NCBI RefSeq assembly: GCF_009363435.1
Contig: NZ_CP045354.1
Location: 6,104,501-6,168,500 of the forward strand
Source of the DNA: Labrenzia sp. THAF82
GTDB taxonomy: Bacteria > Pseudomonadota > Alphaproteobacteria > Rhizobiales > Stappiaceae
Direction: 5' to 3'
DNA length: 64,000 nt
In this document: in pieces, positions 43,890 to 52,536 of the stretch
Layout of the letters: every line of letters starts with the position of its first letter
Position numbering within the stretch: the first letter of the stretch is position 1
Position numbers and translations under genes: made by a program
The notes under the pieces: generated by a model
What the model saw: the letters and a program-made list of their open reading frames with translations, nothing else
Told to the model about the DNA's origin: nothing
Database searches by the model: none

Positions 43890-45743
43890 TCAAGTACCCC
43901 GGTGACGGTTGCTTGGCTCGAAGCCCGATTTTTCCGCCTGCCTTGGCTCACGCACCCAGACTTCACGGTTCGGATGCATACCGCCACCGCGAACAGCAGG
44001 AACGGCGGTGTGACGCGCCCTGTGCAACAGTCTTGTATCGGCAACACCACAATTGGGATGCTGACCGCCATTATCGGCGACGATCTTGTCCCACGCCGCT
44101 TTGCGAGTGGCGAAAACCTCAGGGTCCTCGAGAGCCAAGCAGTTCAATGTGTTGCTGTTCAGATCAACGATAATGGCATCGCCATCTTCGACAAATGCAA
44201 TCGGGCCGCCCAGGGCCGCCTCAGGTCCGACATGACCGATCACGAGGCCAACAGAACCTCCTGAAAAGCGCGCATCCGTCATCAGGGCGACAACAATGTC
44301 GCGTTCGCGGCAAAGTGTCGTGATACGGGAGGTCGGATCCAGCATTTCCGGCATCCCAGGAGCACCGCTCGGCCCGGAGTAGCGGACGATAATCATGTCC
44401 TTGTCCTGGAAGCTGTCTGGCGCTTCATCAAGCGCTTTGATGAGATCGGCTTCACCTTCAAACACACGAGCACGGCCCTTGAAGAGATTGTCTTCCAGAC
44501 CACCTTCGACGCCCGCAAGTTTCAAAATAGCCGAGAAATCCGGTGACAGATTGCCACCGAGCATTCTGAGCCCGCCTGTCGGCTTGAAAGGTTCTGCCAC
44601 CCCATGAATGACATCACCATCTGGCGCAGGGGTGTTCAGGTCGGCAACCTGTTCGGCAAGTGTGCGTCCGGTGCATGTCATCATGTCGCCGTTCAGAAGA
44701 CCTGCATCCAGCAGATCCTTGACAATAACCTGGACGCCCCCGACGCGGTCGATGTCAATCATGGAATACGCGCCATATGGGCGGGCATTGGTAAGGACCG
44801 GCACAACGTTTTTCGACAGGTGATTGAATTCTTCCGGTGTCATGACATCACGCCAGAAGTGTTCATAACCGGCGGCACGTGCGATTTCCGGTACGTGCAG
44901 AACCACATTTGTGGACCCACCGATGGCCATCGCCACGATCACGGCGTTGCGGATCGAATCCCGCTTGACGATATCGCGCGGCTTCAGCCCGGATGTCATC
45001 ATGGCGGCGAGATGCGAAACAAGCTCAGCCGGAAATTCTTCAAGGCGCCTTGGGTCGTCGGAAGCAGGCGCAACCATATGAAGAGGTTGCAGTCCGACAA
45101 CACCGATGAAGGTTTGCATGGTGTTATAGGTAAACATGCCGCCGCAACTGCCAATGCCCGGGCAGGCATTGCAGGCAATGCGATGGCGGACCGCCGGATC
45201 CGGATGACCTGCAACCTGATAAGCGCTGACAATATCCAGAGCTTCTCCGGTTTCGGGGTCCCGGCCCGGCCGGATGGTGCCGTCCGACATAATGATTGCC
45301 GGTTCATTGTGTTCCAGGACGGCTGCAAGCGTACCGACTGGCGGCTTGTCGCAGGCGACCACGGCGATGGTTCCGGCAAGGCCTGTCGCCTCCAGATGCT
45401 CACACAAGGAATCGTTGGTGACTTCCCGGCCCAGGAGCGAATAGCGCATCTCACGCGTCCCGTTCCGGATGCCGTCAGAGGTCGCGATGGTGAATTCAGG
45501 CTGCACCAGTCTGTATTTCAGCTGGTCCGGACCATTGCCAATCCGGGATTTGAGGTGCTCATGAATGGCGTCGACTTTGGAGGCAACGCCGAGGTAACAC
45601 TGGCTGTCTCCTTTCGTGCCGACAACACCGACTGAGGGTTCGTGAATAAGTTCAGGATCGGTCCCCAGTTCTCTGGCAACACCAATGGTCTGAGCGGACC
45701 GGCCAGGGTGGCGATCAATCAAGACGATTTTCGAACCCTTCAT
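43890..45743 (-). CDS. IlvD/Edd-family dehydratase
   Basis: The 617-residue Fe-S dehydratase has the three cluster cysteines at C49 (GDSQC), C131 (ACDKPP) and C200 (GIGSCGGMF), in positions like those of dihydroxy-acid dehydratase. The CDKPPVG form differs from the CDKITPG of biosynthetic IlvD, so a sugar-acid or other hydroxy-acid substrate is possible. The ATG at 45743 has GGGAG upstream and the usual family start. It follows a ThDP enzyme and a CoA-transferase gene on the same strand, which points to a catabolic operon rather than valine synthesis. Confidence 0.85.
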   Translation of the reverse strand: MKGSKIVLIDRHPGRSAQTIGVARELGTDPELIHEPSVGVVGTKGDSQCYLGVASKVDAIHEHLKSRIGNGPDQLKYRLVQPEFTIATSDGIRNGTREMRYSLLGREVTNDSLCEHLEATGLAGTIAVVACDKPPVGTLAAVLEHNEPAIIMSDGTIRPGRDPETGEALDIVSAYQVAGHPDPAVRHRIACNACPGIGSCGGMFTYNTMQTFIGVVGLQPLHMVAPASDDPRRLEEFPAELVSHLAAMMTSGLKPRDIVKRDSIRNAVIVAMAIGGSTNVVLHVPEIARAAGYEHFWRDVMTPEEFNHLSKNVVPVLTNARPYGAYSMIDIDRVGGVQVIVKDLLDAGLLNGDMMTCTGRTLAEQVADLNTPAPDGDVIHGVAEPFKPTGGLRMLGGNLSPDFSAILKLAGVEGGLEDNLFKGRARVFEGEADLIKALDEAPDSFQDKDMIIVRYSGPSGAPGMPEMLDPTSRITTLCRERDIVVALMTDARFSGGSVGLVIGHVGPEAALGGPIAFVEDGDAIIVDLNSNTLNCLALEDPEVFATRKAAWDKIVADNGGQHPNCGVADTRLLHRARHTAVPAVRGGGMHPNREVWVREPRQAEKSGFEPSNRHRGT

Positions 45744-45891
45744 TTCATTCTCCCTCACGTCGAGCACGATTACGTGTGCACCTGTTATCCCGTTTTTCGG
45801 CACCTGAATAGCCTCAAGCTGTTCGGATCAGGAGCATTGCCCATCCAAAATCAGCCAAGTACAAAAAATCGGCTTGGTTTCTCAGTTTTTC

Positions 45892-47508
45892 CTAGAACAG
45901 CCCATCGTAGGCTCGGCGGGGAATTCGACAGGCCAGCAAGGTAAACCCGTCGCGCTTCAGCGCTTCTTCGGTTTCAGACCTCAGATCGTTTTCGCTCTCG
46001 ATCCACACACCGTGCCCACCATATGCGCCGGCCACAGCCGGAAAATCCGTCTCTCCAAAATCCACACCCACATTCGGCCTTTGACTGCCGCGCTGTTTCA
46101 GCTCGATCAACGCAAGACTGGTATCGACCAGCACACAGATGATCACGGGGATATTCAGATCGCGCAGCGTTGAAAGCTCGCCCAAACACATTTCAAGACC
46201 TGCATCTCCGACAAAGGCGATGACCGGTGCCCGATCATCGACAAGACGGTGGCCCATCGCGAGTGGAACCGCACAGCCCATGGTGCAAAGAGCCGATGAC
46301 TGGAGCATCTGCCTCGGCATCGGGCAGCGCCATATTTGACTGACCAGAATCCGATGCGCGCCACTGTCAGCCGTTGCGACCGTGTTCGCAGGCATGACGT
46401 CGCGCAGCGTATGGAAAACCCTGCCGGGGCCCCAGCCGGACGGCTCCGGTTGAAATGCCTCTTCAAGATCCTTGCGCACCTTTGCCGGTTGGCCGGCAGC
46501 CCAGGAAGGCTGTTCCGTGCTTCTGGCGTCCGCCAAAAGTTCCAGAGCCGGAGCGACAGCGCTGCGCAGTGTTGCGGAAACGGCGTGCATGCCATGTGTG
46601 CGCAACACCGACGTCACGTCGATGACATTCGCCGTTTCCTCCCAGGGATTGCGCCAGTTGATGCGCATCTCGATCGGGTCATAGCCCAAGAGAAGAATGC
46701 AATCGCTCTGATTTATCAGCGGCAACAGGTGGCCATCAGCCTTTGGTGACAGACCGGCGCCTCCAAGTGCAAGATCGCTGTTTTCGTCCAAAAGACCCTT
46801 GCCCTTGTAGCTGGTCACAAGGGGAATATTGAACGTTTGGCAGAACTTGGAGATCTCGAGCGAAGCACCTTCGTTCACGGCATCAACACCGGCAATGGCG
46901 ATCGGACGTTCTGCCTTGGCAAACAACGCTAGCGCCGTTTCAAGGTCAGGTCCCTTAAATGGTGCACTGGCTACAGGTGCGGAAGAAAAGCGCTCGCTCC
47001 ATCCCTCTTCCGTTTCCGCTTCGGCGACCTTGATCGGAACATCTATGTGCACAGGCCCCGGCTGACCATCGAGCGCAATTGCCAGAGCTTTTTCCATCAT
47101 CACGTCCAGCGCACCAAGGCGAGCTGAGAAGCTTGCCTTCACGATTGGCCGCAACAATTGCTGGTGATCGAAAACCTGGTGTGTGTAGCTTTCCGCATCG
47201 GCCTGATCGACGCAGCCGGTCAGGAAAATCAGTGGCACGCGGTCTTGCCATGCGTTGGCAACCACATTGATCGCATTTGCTGCGCCCGGACCAATGGTTG
47301 CCAGAAGCACGCCCGGCGCGCCGTCAGCATGCCATCCGCCTTCAGCCATGAAGCCACCGGCATTTTCATGTTTGACCAGAACGAAATTCAGCCCCGCCTG
47401 ATCGAGCGCCTGCATCAACGCAAGAACTTCACCGCCAGGAATGCCAAAAGCATGACGGCAGCCAGCTGCGTGAAGTTTGCCTGCGATAATATCTGCACCA
47501 GTGGTCAT
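45892..47508 (-). CDS. Thiamine-diphosphate-dependent enzyme, acetolactate-synthase-like
   Basis: The 538-residue protein has the three-domain ThDP layout: an N-terminal PYR domain with catalytic Glu in VKHENAGG, a middle domain, and a C-terminal PP domain whose GDG motif appears as VGDAGLEM. It resembles acetolactate synthase, oxalyl-CoA decarboxylase and similar enzymes. It has no accompanying regulatory subunit, so biosynthetic AHAS is unlikely. It lies 8 bases after the CoA-transferase gene, suggesting the two act on one CoA-linked pathway. Confidence 0.82.
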   Translation of the reverse strand: MTTGADIIAGKLHAAGCRHAFGIPGGEVLALMQALDQAGLNFVLVKHENAGGFMAEGGWHADGAPGVLLATIGPGAANAINVVANAWQDRVPLIFLTGCVDQADAESYTHQVFDHQQLLRPIVKASFSARLGALDVMMEKALAIALDGQPGPVHIDVPIKVAEAETEEGWSERFSSAPVASAPFKGPDLETALALFAKAERPIAIAGVDAVNEGASLEISKFCQTFNIPLVTSYKGKGLLDENSDLALGGAGLSPKADGHLLPLINQSDCILLLGYDPIEMRINWRNPWEETANVIDVTSVLRTHGMHAVSATLRSAVAPALELLADARSTEQPSWAAGQPAKVRKDLEEAFQPEPSGWGPGRVFHTLRDVMPANTVATADSGAHRILVSQIWRCPMPRQMLQSSALCTMGCAVPLAMGHRLVDDRAPVIAFVGDAGLEMCLGELSTLRDLNIPVIICVLVDTSLALIELKQRGSQRPNVGVDFGETDFPAVAGAYGGHGVWIESENDLRSETEEALKRDGFTLLACRIPRRAYDGLF

Positions 47509-47516
47509 TGAAATGC

Positions 47517-48785
47517 TTACCCTTTGTTCGGAGCATCCGCCCCAAGATCCAAAATACCTTTTGCTTCCAGATCCGAAAGCTGCTCTGCGGTCAGTCCGAG
47601 GTGACGAGCGAGCACGTCTTGTGTGTCTGCGCCGAGCAACGGCGGCGCGTTCCTGTAACCAACCGGCGTCTTCTCAAGGTTGATCGGAGATCCAATCAGG
47701 TCAACGTCTCCGCTGAGTGGATGCGGCAGTGTAATGCGCATGTTGCGCTGCTGGATTTGCGGATCATCGAAGACCTGTCCCAAATCATTGACCGGGCCAC
47801 ACGGAACACCCGCCTCTTCAAGCAGCTTGATCCACTCGTCTGCCGTCTTTTCAATGGTAAGACGCCGGATCAAGGGGATCAGCTTCTTGCGATTTCGTAC
47901 CCGATCCGCGTTCTTGGCAAATTGAGGATCGGCACCAAGCTCGGGCGCACCTACAACCGCGCAGAACTTTTGAAACTGGGTGTCGTTGCCGACCGCGATG
48001 ATGAATGACTGGTCTGCGGCTGGAAAGGTCTCATAAGGAACGATGGTCGGATGCCCATTGCCAAGCCGACCGGGCACATTCCCGGATACCAGATACCCAA
48101 CGCCCTGATTGATCAGCCAGGAGACCTGCGCGTCGAGCAAGGAAATGTCGATATGCTGGCCTTCATCCGTTGAATGGCGGTGGTTGAGGGCGGCCAGAAT
48201 CGAGACTGTTGCGTACATTCCACACATGACGTCGGCGATGCCGACACCACACTTGGTTTCCGTACCGCCATCTTCGTCAGTAAATCCGGTGAGCGACATG
48301 ATCCCACCCATGCCCTGGATCAGGAAATCGTAACCAGCACGATGGGCATAGGGCCCGGTCTGACCGAAGCCGGAGATCGAACAATAAATGAGGCGTGGAT
48401 TGCGCGCTTTCAAAGTTGCGTAGTCGAGACCACGCCGCTTCAGATCCCCCACCTTGAAATTCTCAACCAGGATATCGGCCTTGGCAGCAAGATCGGCAAT
48501 CAGGCTCTGGCCTTCTTGGCTGGACAGATCAATCGCAACAGATGCCTTGTTGCGGTTCGAGGACAGGTAGTAAGCGCTCTCGGCGGTCTCATTTCCATCC
48601 TTGTCCTTCAGGAAAGGTGGTCCCCAGCCGCGGGTATCGTCACCGCGACCCGGGCGCTCGATCTTGATCACTTCCGCACCAAGATCACCAAGGATCTGGG
48701 TACAGGTCGGACCAGCCAGTATTCGCGACAGATCTAGGACAACAAGACCGGACAGAGCGCCGGGAGCGGGGCTGGATGGGGACAC
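47517..48785 (-). CDS. CaiB/BaiF-family (type III) CoA-transferase
   Basis: The 422-residue protein has the type III signature VVLDLSRILAGPTCTQILGD at the N-terminus, GRGDDTRGWGPP, and the catalytic Asp in AGYDFLIQGMGG. These enzymes move CoA between carboxylic acids. A CoA-transferase beside a ThDP lyase recalls the formyl-CoA transferase/oxalyl-CoA decarboxylase pair, but neither protein is clearly of that type. It is the first gene of the three-gene catabolic operon. Confidence 0.85.
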   Translation of the reverse strand: MSPSSPAPGALSGLVVLDLSRILAGPTCTQILGDLGAEVIKIERPGRGDDTRGWGPPFLKDKDGNETAESAYYLSSNRNKASVAIDLSSQEGQSLIADLAAKADILVENFKVGDLKRRGLDYATLKARNPRLIYCSISGFGQTGPYAHRAGYDFLIQGMGGIMSLTGFTDEDGGTETKCGVGIADVMCGMYATVSILAALNHRHSTDEGQHIDISLLDAQVSWLINQGVGYLVSGNVPGRLGNGHPTIVPYETFPAADQSFIIAVGNDTQFQKFCAVVGAPELGADPQFAKNADRVRNRKKLIPLIRRLTIEKTADEWIKLLEEAGVPCGPVNDLGQVFDDPQIQQRNMRITLPHPLSGDVDLIGSPINLEKTPVGYRNAPPLLGADTQDVLARHLGLTAEQLSDLEAKGILDLGADAPNKG

Positions 48786-48905
48786 ACTTCACCTAAACGT
48801 GCTGAATTTCGTCGGAAAAGGCCACAGGGGCGCAGCCGCGTCAACTGCACCGTTGCGCTGACGTGCACACTGCGGCTCAAATTCCTGTCAGTTCGCGGTG
48901 AACGC

Positions 48906-49757
48906 TCACCCCTTTTCGGTCCATCCCATCATGGTGCCAAGCTCAGTCCACGCACGCTTGATCCATTTTGCTTCAACGCTGTGGCCGCCATCATGCAAAC
49001 AAAGCTCCAAAAGGCCCTCGCTGGGTTGCCAGCGTTCGCAGGTCAATTTGCCGTCGGTAAATTTTTGCGGCGCGGCATCCGACAAGCCGTTTTGCCGGCG
49101 CCAGACATCAAAGCTTTCAAATACATCGCCCTGCTTCCATTGACCGCCGCCAAGCCACCTGCCGGCAAGCGGCACAACGGTATCGCTGGTACCATGGACA
49201 TGAAATAGATAGGGCGGTTCTGTCGGACAGTCTTTCGGCAAAGGTTCCCAGAAAGCTCCGGCAATCGGCGCATAACCGGCAAATTTTCCCGAGTCCTGAC
49301 AGGCCAAATACCAGGTCATGAAGCCGCCCGATGAAAACCCGGACAGCAGTGTCCGGTTCGTGTCGACACCGAACTTGTCGGAAAGGTCGCTCAGTACACT
49401 GTCGAAGAAAACAGCCTCATCGCGCAGGTTTCGTGGTGCGGTGGGGAAGGACCAGGTCCCATCTACGCCCTGGACCGCGACAAAGGCGACGCCGAGCTCA
49501 TCGGCCATGCGCTGGAAGCCTTTGTTGCGGATCGCATTGACGGCCTTTCCACGATGGCCGTGCAGATAGAAGATCGCACCGAGAGCCTCTCCGTCTTCAT
49601 GCGCCTCCGGAAGGTGAATGTAATACTGTCCGTTTTCAATTTCACAGGGGACTTCTTCGCCGCACCCGGTGTCGGCGATTGCGTTGTTTCCACCTGTCAG
49701 GATAACGCCGCTCAAGATAGCAGCACAGCTTACGAAAGACCGTTTTTTCGACAACAC
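48906..49757 (-). CDS. Secreted PHB-depolymerase-like alpha/beta hydrolase (copy 2)
   Basis: The GTG at 49757 with GGAG six bases upstream gives a 283-residue protein with a clear signal peptide (about 1-28). The triad is S142 (GFSSGGF), D192 (HGTSDT) and H259 (DGGHS). It shares with copy 1 (33394-34203) the CGxExPCE start, the PIAGxFW segment and the LELCLH ending, so the two are paralogues about 15 kb apart. A longer upstream frame has poor composition and no ribosome site. The substrate is unknown. Confidence 0.75.
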   Translation of the reverse strand: MLSKKRSFVSCAAILSGVILTGGNNAIADTGCGEEVPCEIENGQYYIHLPEAHEDGEALGAIFYLHGHRGKAVNAIRNKGFQRMADELGVAFVAVQGVDGTWSFPTAPRNLRDEAVFFDSVLSDLSDKFGVDTNRTLLSGFSSGGFMTWYLACQDSGKFAGYAPIAGAFWEPLPKDCPTEPPYLFHVHGTSDTVVPLAGRWLGGGQWKQGDVFESFDVWRRQNGLSDAAPQKFTDGKLTCERWQPSEGLLELCLHDGGHSVEAKWIKRAWTELGTMMGWTEKG

Positions 49758-49900
49758 TTCCGGCTCCTCACCATTCGCGTCTGGTTCGTGGACTGCCGTA
49801 AAGGAAATGGCATCCCGCCCGCAAACATTGGAGCGAGGCTGGAATTTGTCCAGCCGGAGCCGTTCACAAGTCGGAGAGAGCCACCTTGCAAAGTACGGAT

Positions 49901-50686
49901 CTATTCCCAGGAACCGTCGGTGGGAATTTTGAGTATCCGGCCGCAATGCTTGCAATGAACGGCATCGGTATCGTGCCGGTTCAAGCCGCAATCGGGGCAG
50001 GATATCCGGACTTTGGAGGGTCGGAAGATCGTTTGAACCAAACGCAGAAACAAGGCCACACCGAAGATCATGATCAGGACGGTCATGAGCCTGCCGACAC
50101 TGTCCGTCATCGTGATGTCGCCAAATCCCGTCGTCGTCAGGGTCGCCACAGTGAAATAGAGCGCATCGAGATAATTGTTGATGTTTGGATTGCGGTCATC
50201 TTCCACCACGAACACGATTGCGGTGACCACGAAAATGAAGACGATCAGGTTCACGCCCGACTGGAGGATTTCCTCGTTGCGCCTGAACCAGCTGGACGCA
50301 TCGCGCAACTCTTTCAGGAGATGATAGGACCGCATCAGGCGCAACATGCGCACGACACGCAGGAAGGCGAAGTTTTCCAGGAAGGCCGGCGCAATCAAAG
50401 ATGCAATCACGACAACATCGGCCAAAGACGTAAAGCTGACGACATAGCGGCCCGGATTGGCCGCTGCAATCATCCTGGCAACATAGTCAAGCAACAGCAC
50501 GGCTGCGATCACATAGTCCAACTCGTGATGAAGCCGCGCCGGGTCGAGAACTGAGGACACCACGAAATAGCCGATAGTGATCAGATCGAAGGCAAGCAGC
50601 GCATAGCGAAAGACCCTGGCTTTCGTGCTGTGCCCGAAGTAGAGCTGCCGGAGAATTGTTTTCAGTGATGAAGTTTCCGCGGCCAT
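49901..50686 (-). CDS. Voltage-gated-type K+ channel with C-terminal zinc ribbon
   Basis: The 261-residue membrane protein has six helices, an S4-like RVVRMLRLMRS, and the pore filter TTTGFGDI. The C-terminus (about 228-250) has CPDC and CKHC, a four-Cys zinc ribbon. It is a tetrameric K+-selective channel by family. The zinc ribbon is an uncommon cytosolic addition that could sense metal or redox state (inference). It is divergent from the SDR gene. Confidence 0.82.
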   Translation of the reverse strand: MAAETSSLKTILRQLYFGHSTKARVFRYALLAFDLITIGYFVVSSVLDPARLHHELDYVIAAVLLLDYVARMIAAANPGRYVVSFTSLADVVVIASLIAPAFLENFAFLRVVRMLRLMRSYHLLKELRDASSWFRRNEEILQSGVNLIVFIFVVTAIVFVVEDDRNPNINNYLDALYFTVATLTTTGFGDITMTDSVGRLMTVLIMIFGVALFLRLVQTIFRPSKVRISCPDCGLNRHDTDAVHCKHCGRILKIPTDGSWE

Positions 50687-50908
50687 TGGTTTTGCCTTTT
50701 CCCGGTTCAGTTTGACCGCAGTCCAACAGCAACCGCCCGGCTAACACACGCCGCGAGCAGATCACTGGTCAAAAGACCTAACACGCATTCGTGCACAATC
50801 TGCATGATGATGCTGCGATGCAGCTGTTTATTCCACAGCCGCGGGGCACTAAGGTCGCCAGAGTAAGAAACGGCAAAAAGCCGAACAGACGATAGGACTG
50901 GACGTTAT

Positions 50909-51673
50909 ATGCATGATTTGTCAGGACAAGTTGCCTTGGTGACAGGAGCCAGCCGAGGCATCGGCGCAGCGGCAGCCCGAAGCCTTGCCAAATATGGTGC
51001 CAAAGTGGTTCTGGCGGCACGCAGCAGCGCAGATATCGAGCAGATCGCTGACGACATTCGCAAGAATGGCGGAGATGCTGCGGCTGTAACATGTGATGTT
51101 GCCGACTATGGGGACGTGGAAAAAGCAGTACAGTTCGTGCTGGACACCTTTGGCGATATCAACATTCTCGTTAACAATGCCGGCGTCATTGAACCTATCT
51201 CACGGATTGAGGCATCCGATCCCGAAGCCTGGGGGAAGGTCATCGATATCAATGTCAAAGGCGTTTATCACGGCATTCGCGCCGTCGCTCCGCACATGCT
51301 TGAAAAAGGCGCCGGAACAATTGTCAATATCAGCTCTGGAGCGGCCGTTGGCGCCCTTGAAGGCTGGAGCCAGTATTGTTCTTCCAAGGCAGCCGCACTG
51401 TCGCTCACACGGTGCGCCGACAAGGAGTTCGGAGACAAGGGACTGCGTGTGGTCGGCCTCAGCCCGGGCACCGTTGCGACACAAATGCAGGTGGATATCA
51501 AGGCATCGGGCATCAATCCGGTCAGTCAGCTCGACCCGGCCGTCCACATACCCTCAGAGTGGGTCGGTGAAGCGATTTGCTGGCTGTGCACGAATGCCGG
51601 CGATGCCTACCGGGGCGTCGACTGTTCCTTACGTGACGAGGACGTTCGCAAGGCCGTCGGTCTCATAAAATAG
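50909..51673 (+). CDS. Short-chain dehydrogenase/reductase
   Basis: The 254-residue Rossmann enzyme has the classic cofactor motif TGASRGIGAAAA, NNAG, and the catalytic Ser with Y-x3-K (YCSSK). It reduces or oxidises an unknown carbonyl or alcohol with NAD(P). It stands alone, divergent from the K+ channel and convergent with the 31-codon gene. Confidence 0.88.
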   Translation: MHDLSGQVALVTGASRGIGAAAARSLAKYGAKVVLAARSSADIEQIADDIRKNGGDAAAVTCDVADYGDVEKAVQFVLDTFGDINILVNNAGVIEPISRIEASDPEAWGKVIDINVKGVYHGIRAVAPHMLEKGAGTIVNISSGAAVGALEGWSQYCSSKAAALSLTRCADKEFGDKGLRVVGLSPGTVATQMQVDIKASGINPVSQLDPAVHIPSEWVGEAICWLCTNAGDAYRGVDCSLRDEDVRKAVGLIK

Positions 51674-51681
51674 GCATTCGG

Positions 51682-51710
51682 AATCAAAAGAGGGCCGCAA
51701 TGCGGCCCTC
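51682..51710 (-). terminator. Rho-independent terminator for the 31-codon gene
   Basis: GAGGGCCGC-ATT-GCGGCCCTC is a 9-bp perfect stem, followed on the minus strand by TTTTGATT. It starts 31 bases after the stop codon of the small gene. The plus strand lacks a T-run, so it is oriented for minus-strand transcription. Confidence 0.75.
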
Positions 51711-51740
51711 CCATGAGATCGACGTGTCCGAAAGACCGGA

Positions 51741-51836
51741 TCAGATCCCAGCGAAACCGTTCAAAACCGGAGGCTGCTCCAGCATCGTTCCATTCCGCCC
51801 AGACTTTCGGGCCACGATCGGATACTCACTAGACAT
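51741..51836 (-). CDS. 31-residue peptide gene with a perfect Shine-Dalgarno sequence
   Basis: A 32-codon frame (ATG at 51836, TGA at 51743-51741) is preceded by AAAGGAGGTG, a full match to the 16S anti-Shine-Dalgarno, with 7 bases between GGAGG and the ATG. The peptide starts MSSEYPIVARKSGRNG and ends LNGFAGI. It has no Cys and no hydrophobic helix. A terminator follows on the same strand. It lies 114 bases downstream of the DUF302 gene, in the same direction. It could be a leader, signalling or modified peptide; nothing recognisable decides this. Confidence 0.55.
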   Translation of the reverse strand: MSSEYPIVARKSGRNGTMLEQPPVLNGFAGI

Positions 51837-51950
51837 GGGCACACCTCCTTTCAGTTGTTGCAGACGCAATAAATGTGAGGCCGAAATCTCAACGAGACAA
51901 GGCGAAAATCATGTTTCCCCTGCTTTCGAGACGTTGATCAGACAAGTCTG

Positions 51951-52430
51951 TTACCGAGAGGCAACAGCATTGTCCGCAATTGTCTGGAAGACACCATCAA
52001 GCTCAGCTGCGAGCTCGGCGAGCGCTTCCCCGCCTTCTTCCATATAAGGGGCAAAAACAAATCCAGGCGTTTTCCAGGACAATGTACCGGTGCCATCACT
52101 GTTCTCGGTGACATAGAACCGGATAGGCGCTTCAATGCCTGCGGCAACCGAGGCTTCCAGCATACGGATGGCATAATCGTTTCGGTAAACGCCCATGATG
52201 CGATTGCCGGGGATTTTCAAACCACGGCCTTTGGCTCCGGACGAGGCGCTGGCTTGCGTGACAAGAAGCATCTTTTCGGCTTTCACCGCCGCTTTGACGC
52301 TTTCAACCAGGTCGGAATAACTTTGCTCAGTCGGGATGACTTTCCAGCCTTGCCGGTCCGAAAGGCTGTCGGCCTGAGAGACGCCAGCGGTGACAACCAG
52401 CCAGAAAAAGACACTTACCAATAGACGCAT
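51951..52430 (-). CDS. Secreted DUF302 protein
   Basis: The 159-residue protein has a signal peptide (about 1-21, SQADS) and a DUF302 domain, with the NxxYAIRMLEASVAAGIEAPIRFYV region typical of the family. DUF302 proteins bind small ligands or metals in the periplasm, but no reaction is known. The 31-codon gene and its terminator lie downstream on the same strand. Confidence 0.82.
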   Translation of the reverse strand: MRLLVSVFFWLVVTAGVSQADSLSDRQGWKVIPTEQSYSDLVESVKAAVKAEKMLLVTQASASSGAKGRGLKIPGNRIMGVYRNDYAIRMLEASVAAGIEAPIRFYVTENSDGTGTLSWKTPGFVFAPYMEEGGEALAELAAELDGVFQTIADNAVASR

Positions 52431-52536
52431 ATTGCTTGCTCCCGCACTCGCATAGTCAATTCAGGTTCCCCTGGATCCGCACCCTAGTGTCCACCTCCCT
52501 CACAACGCACTCACAATACGGTGTGCCGGGATTTCT

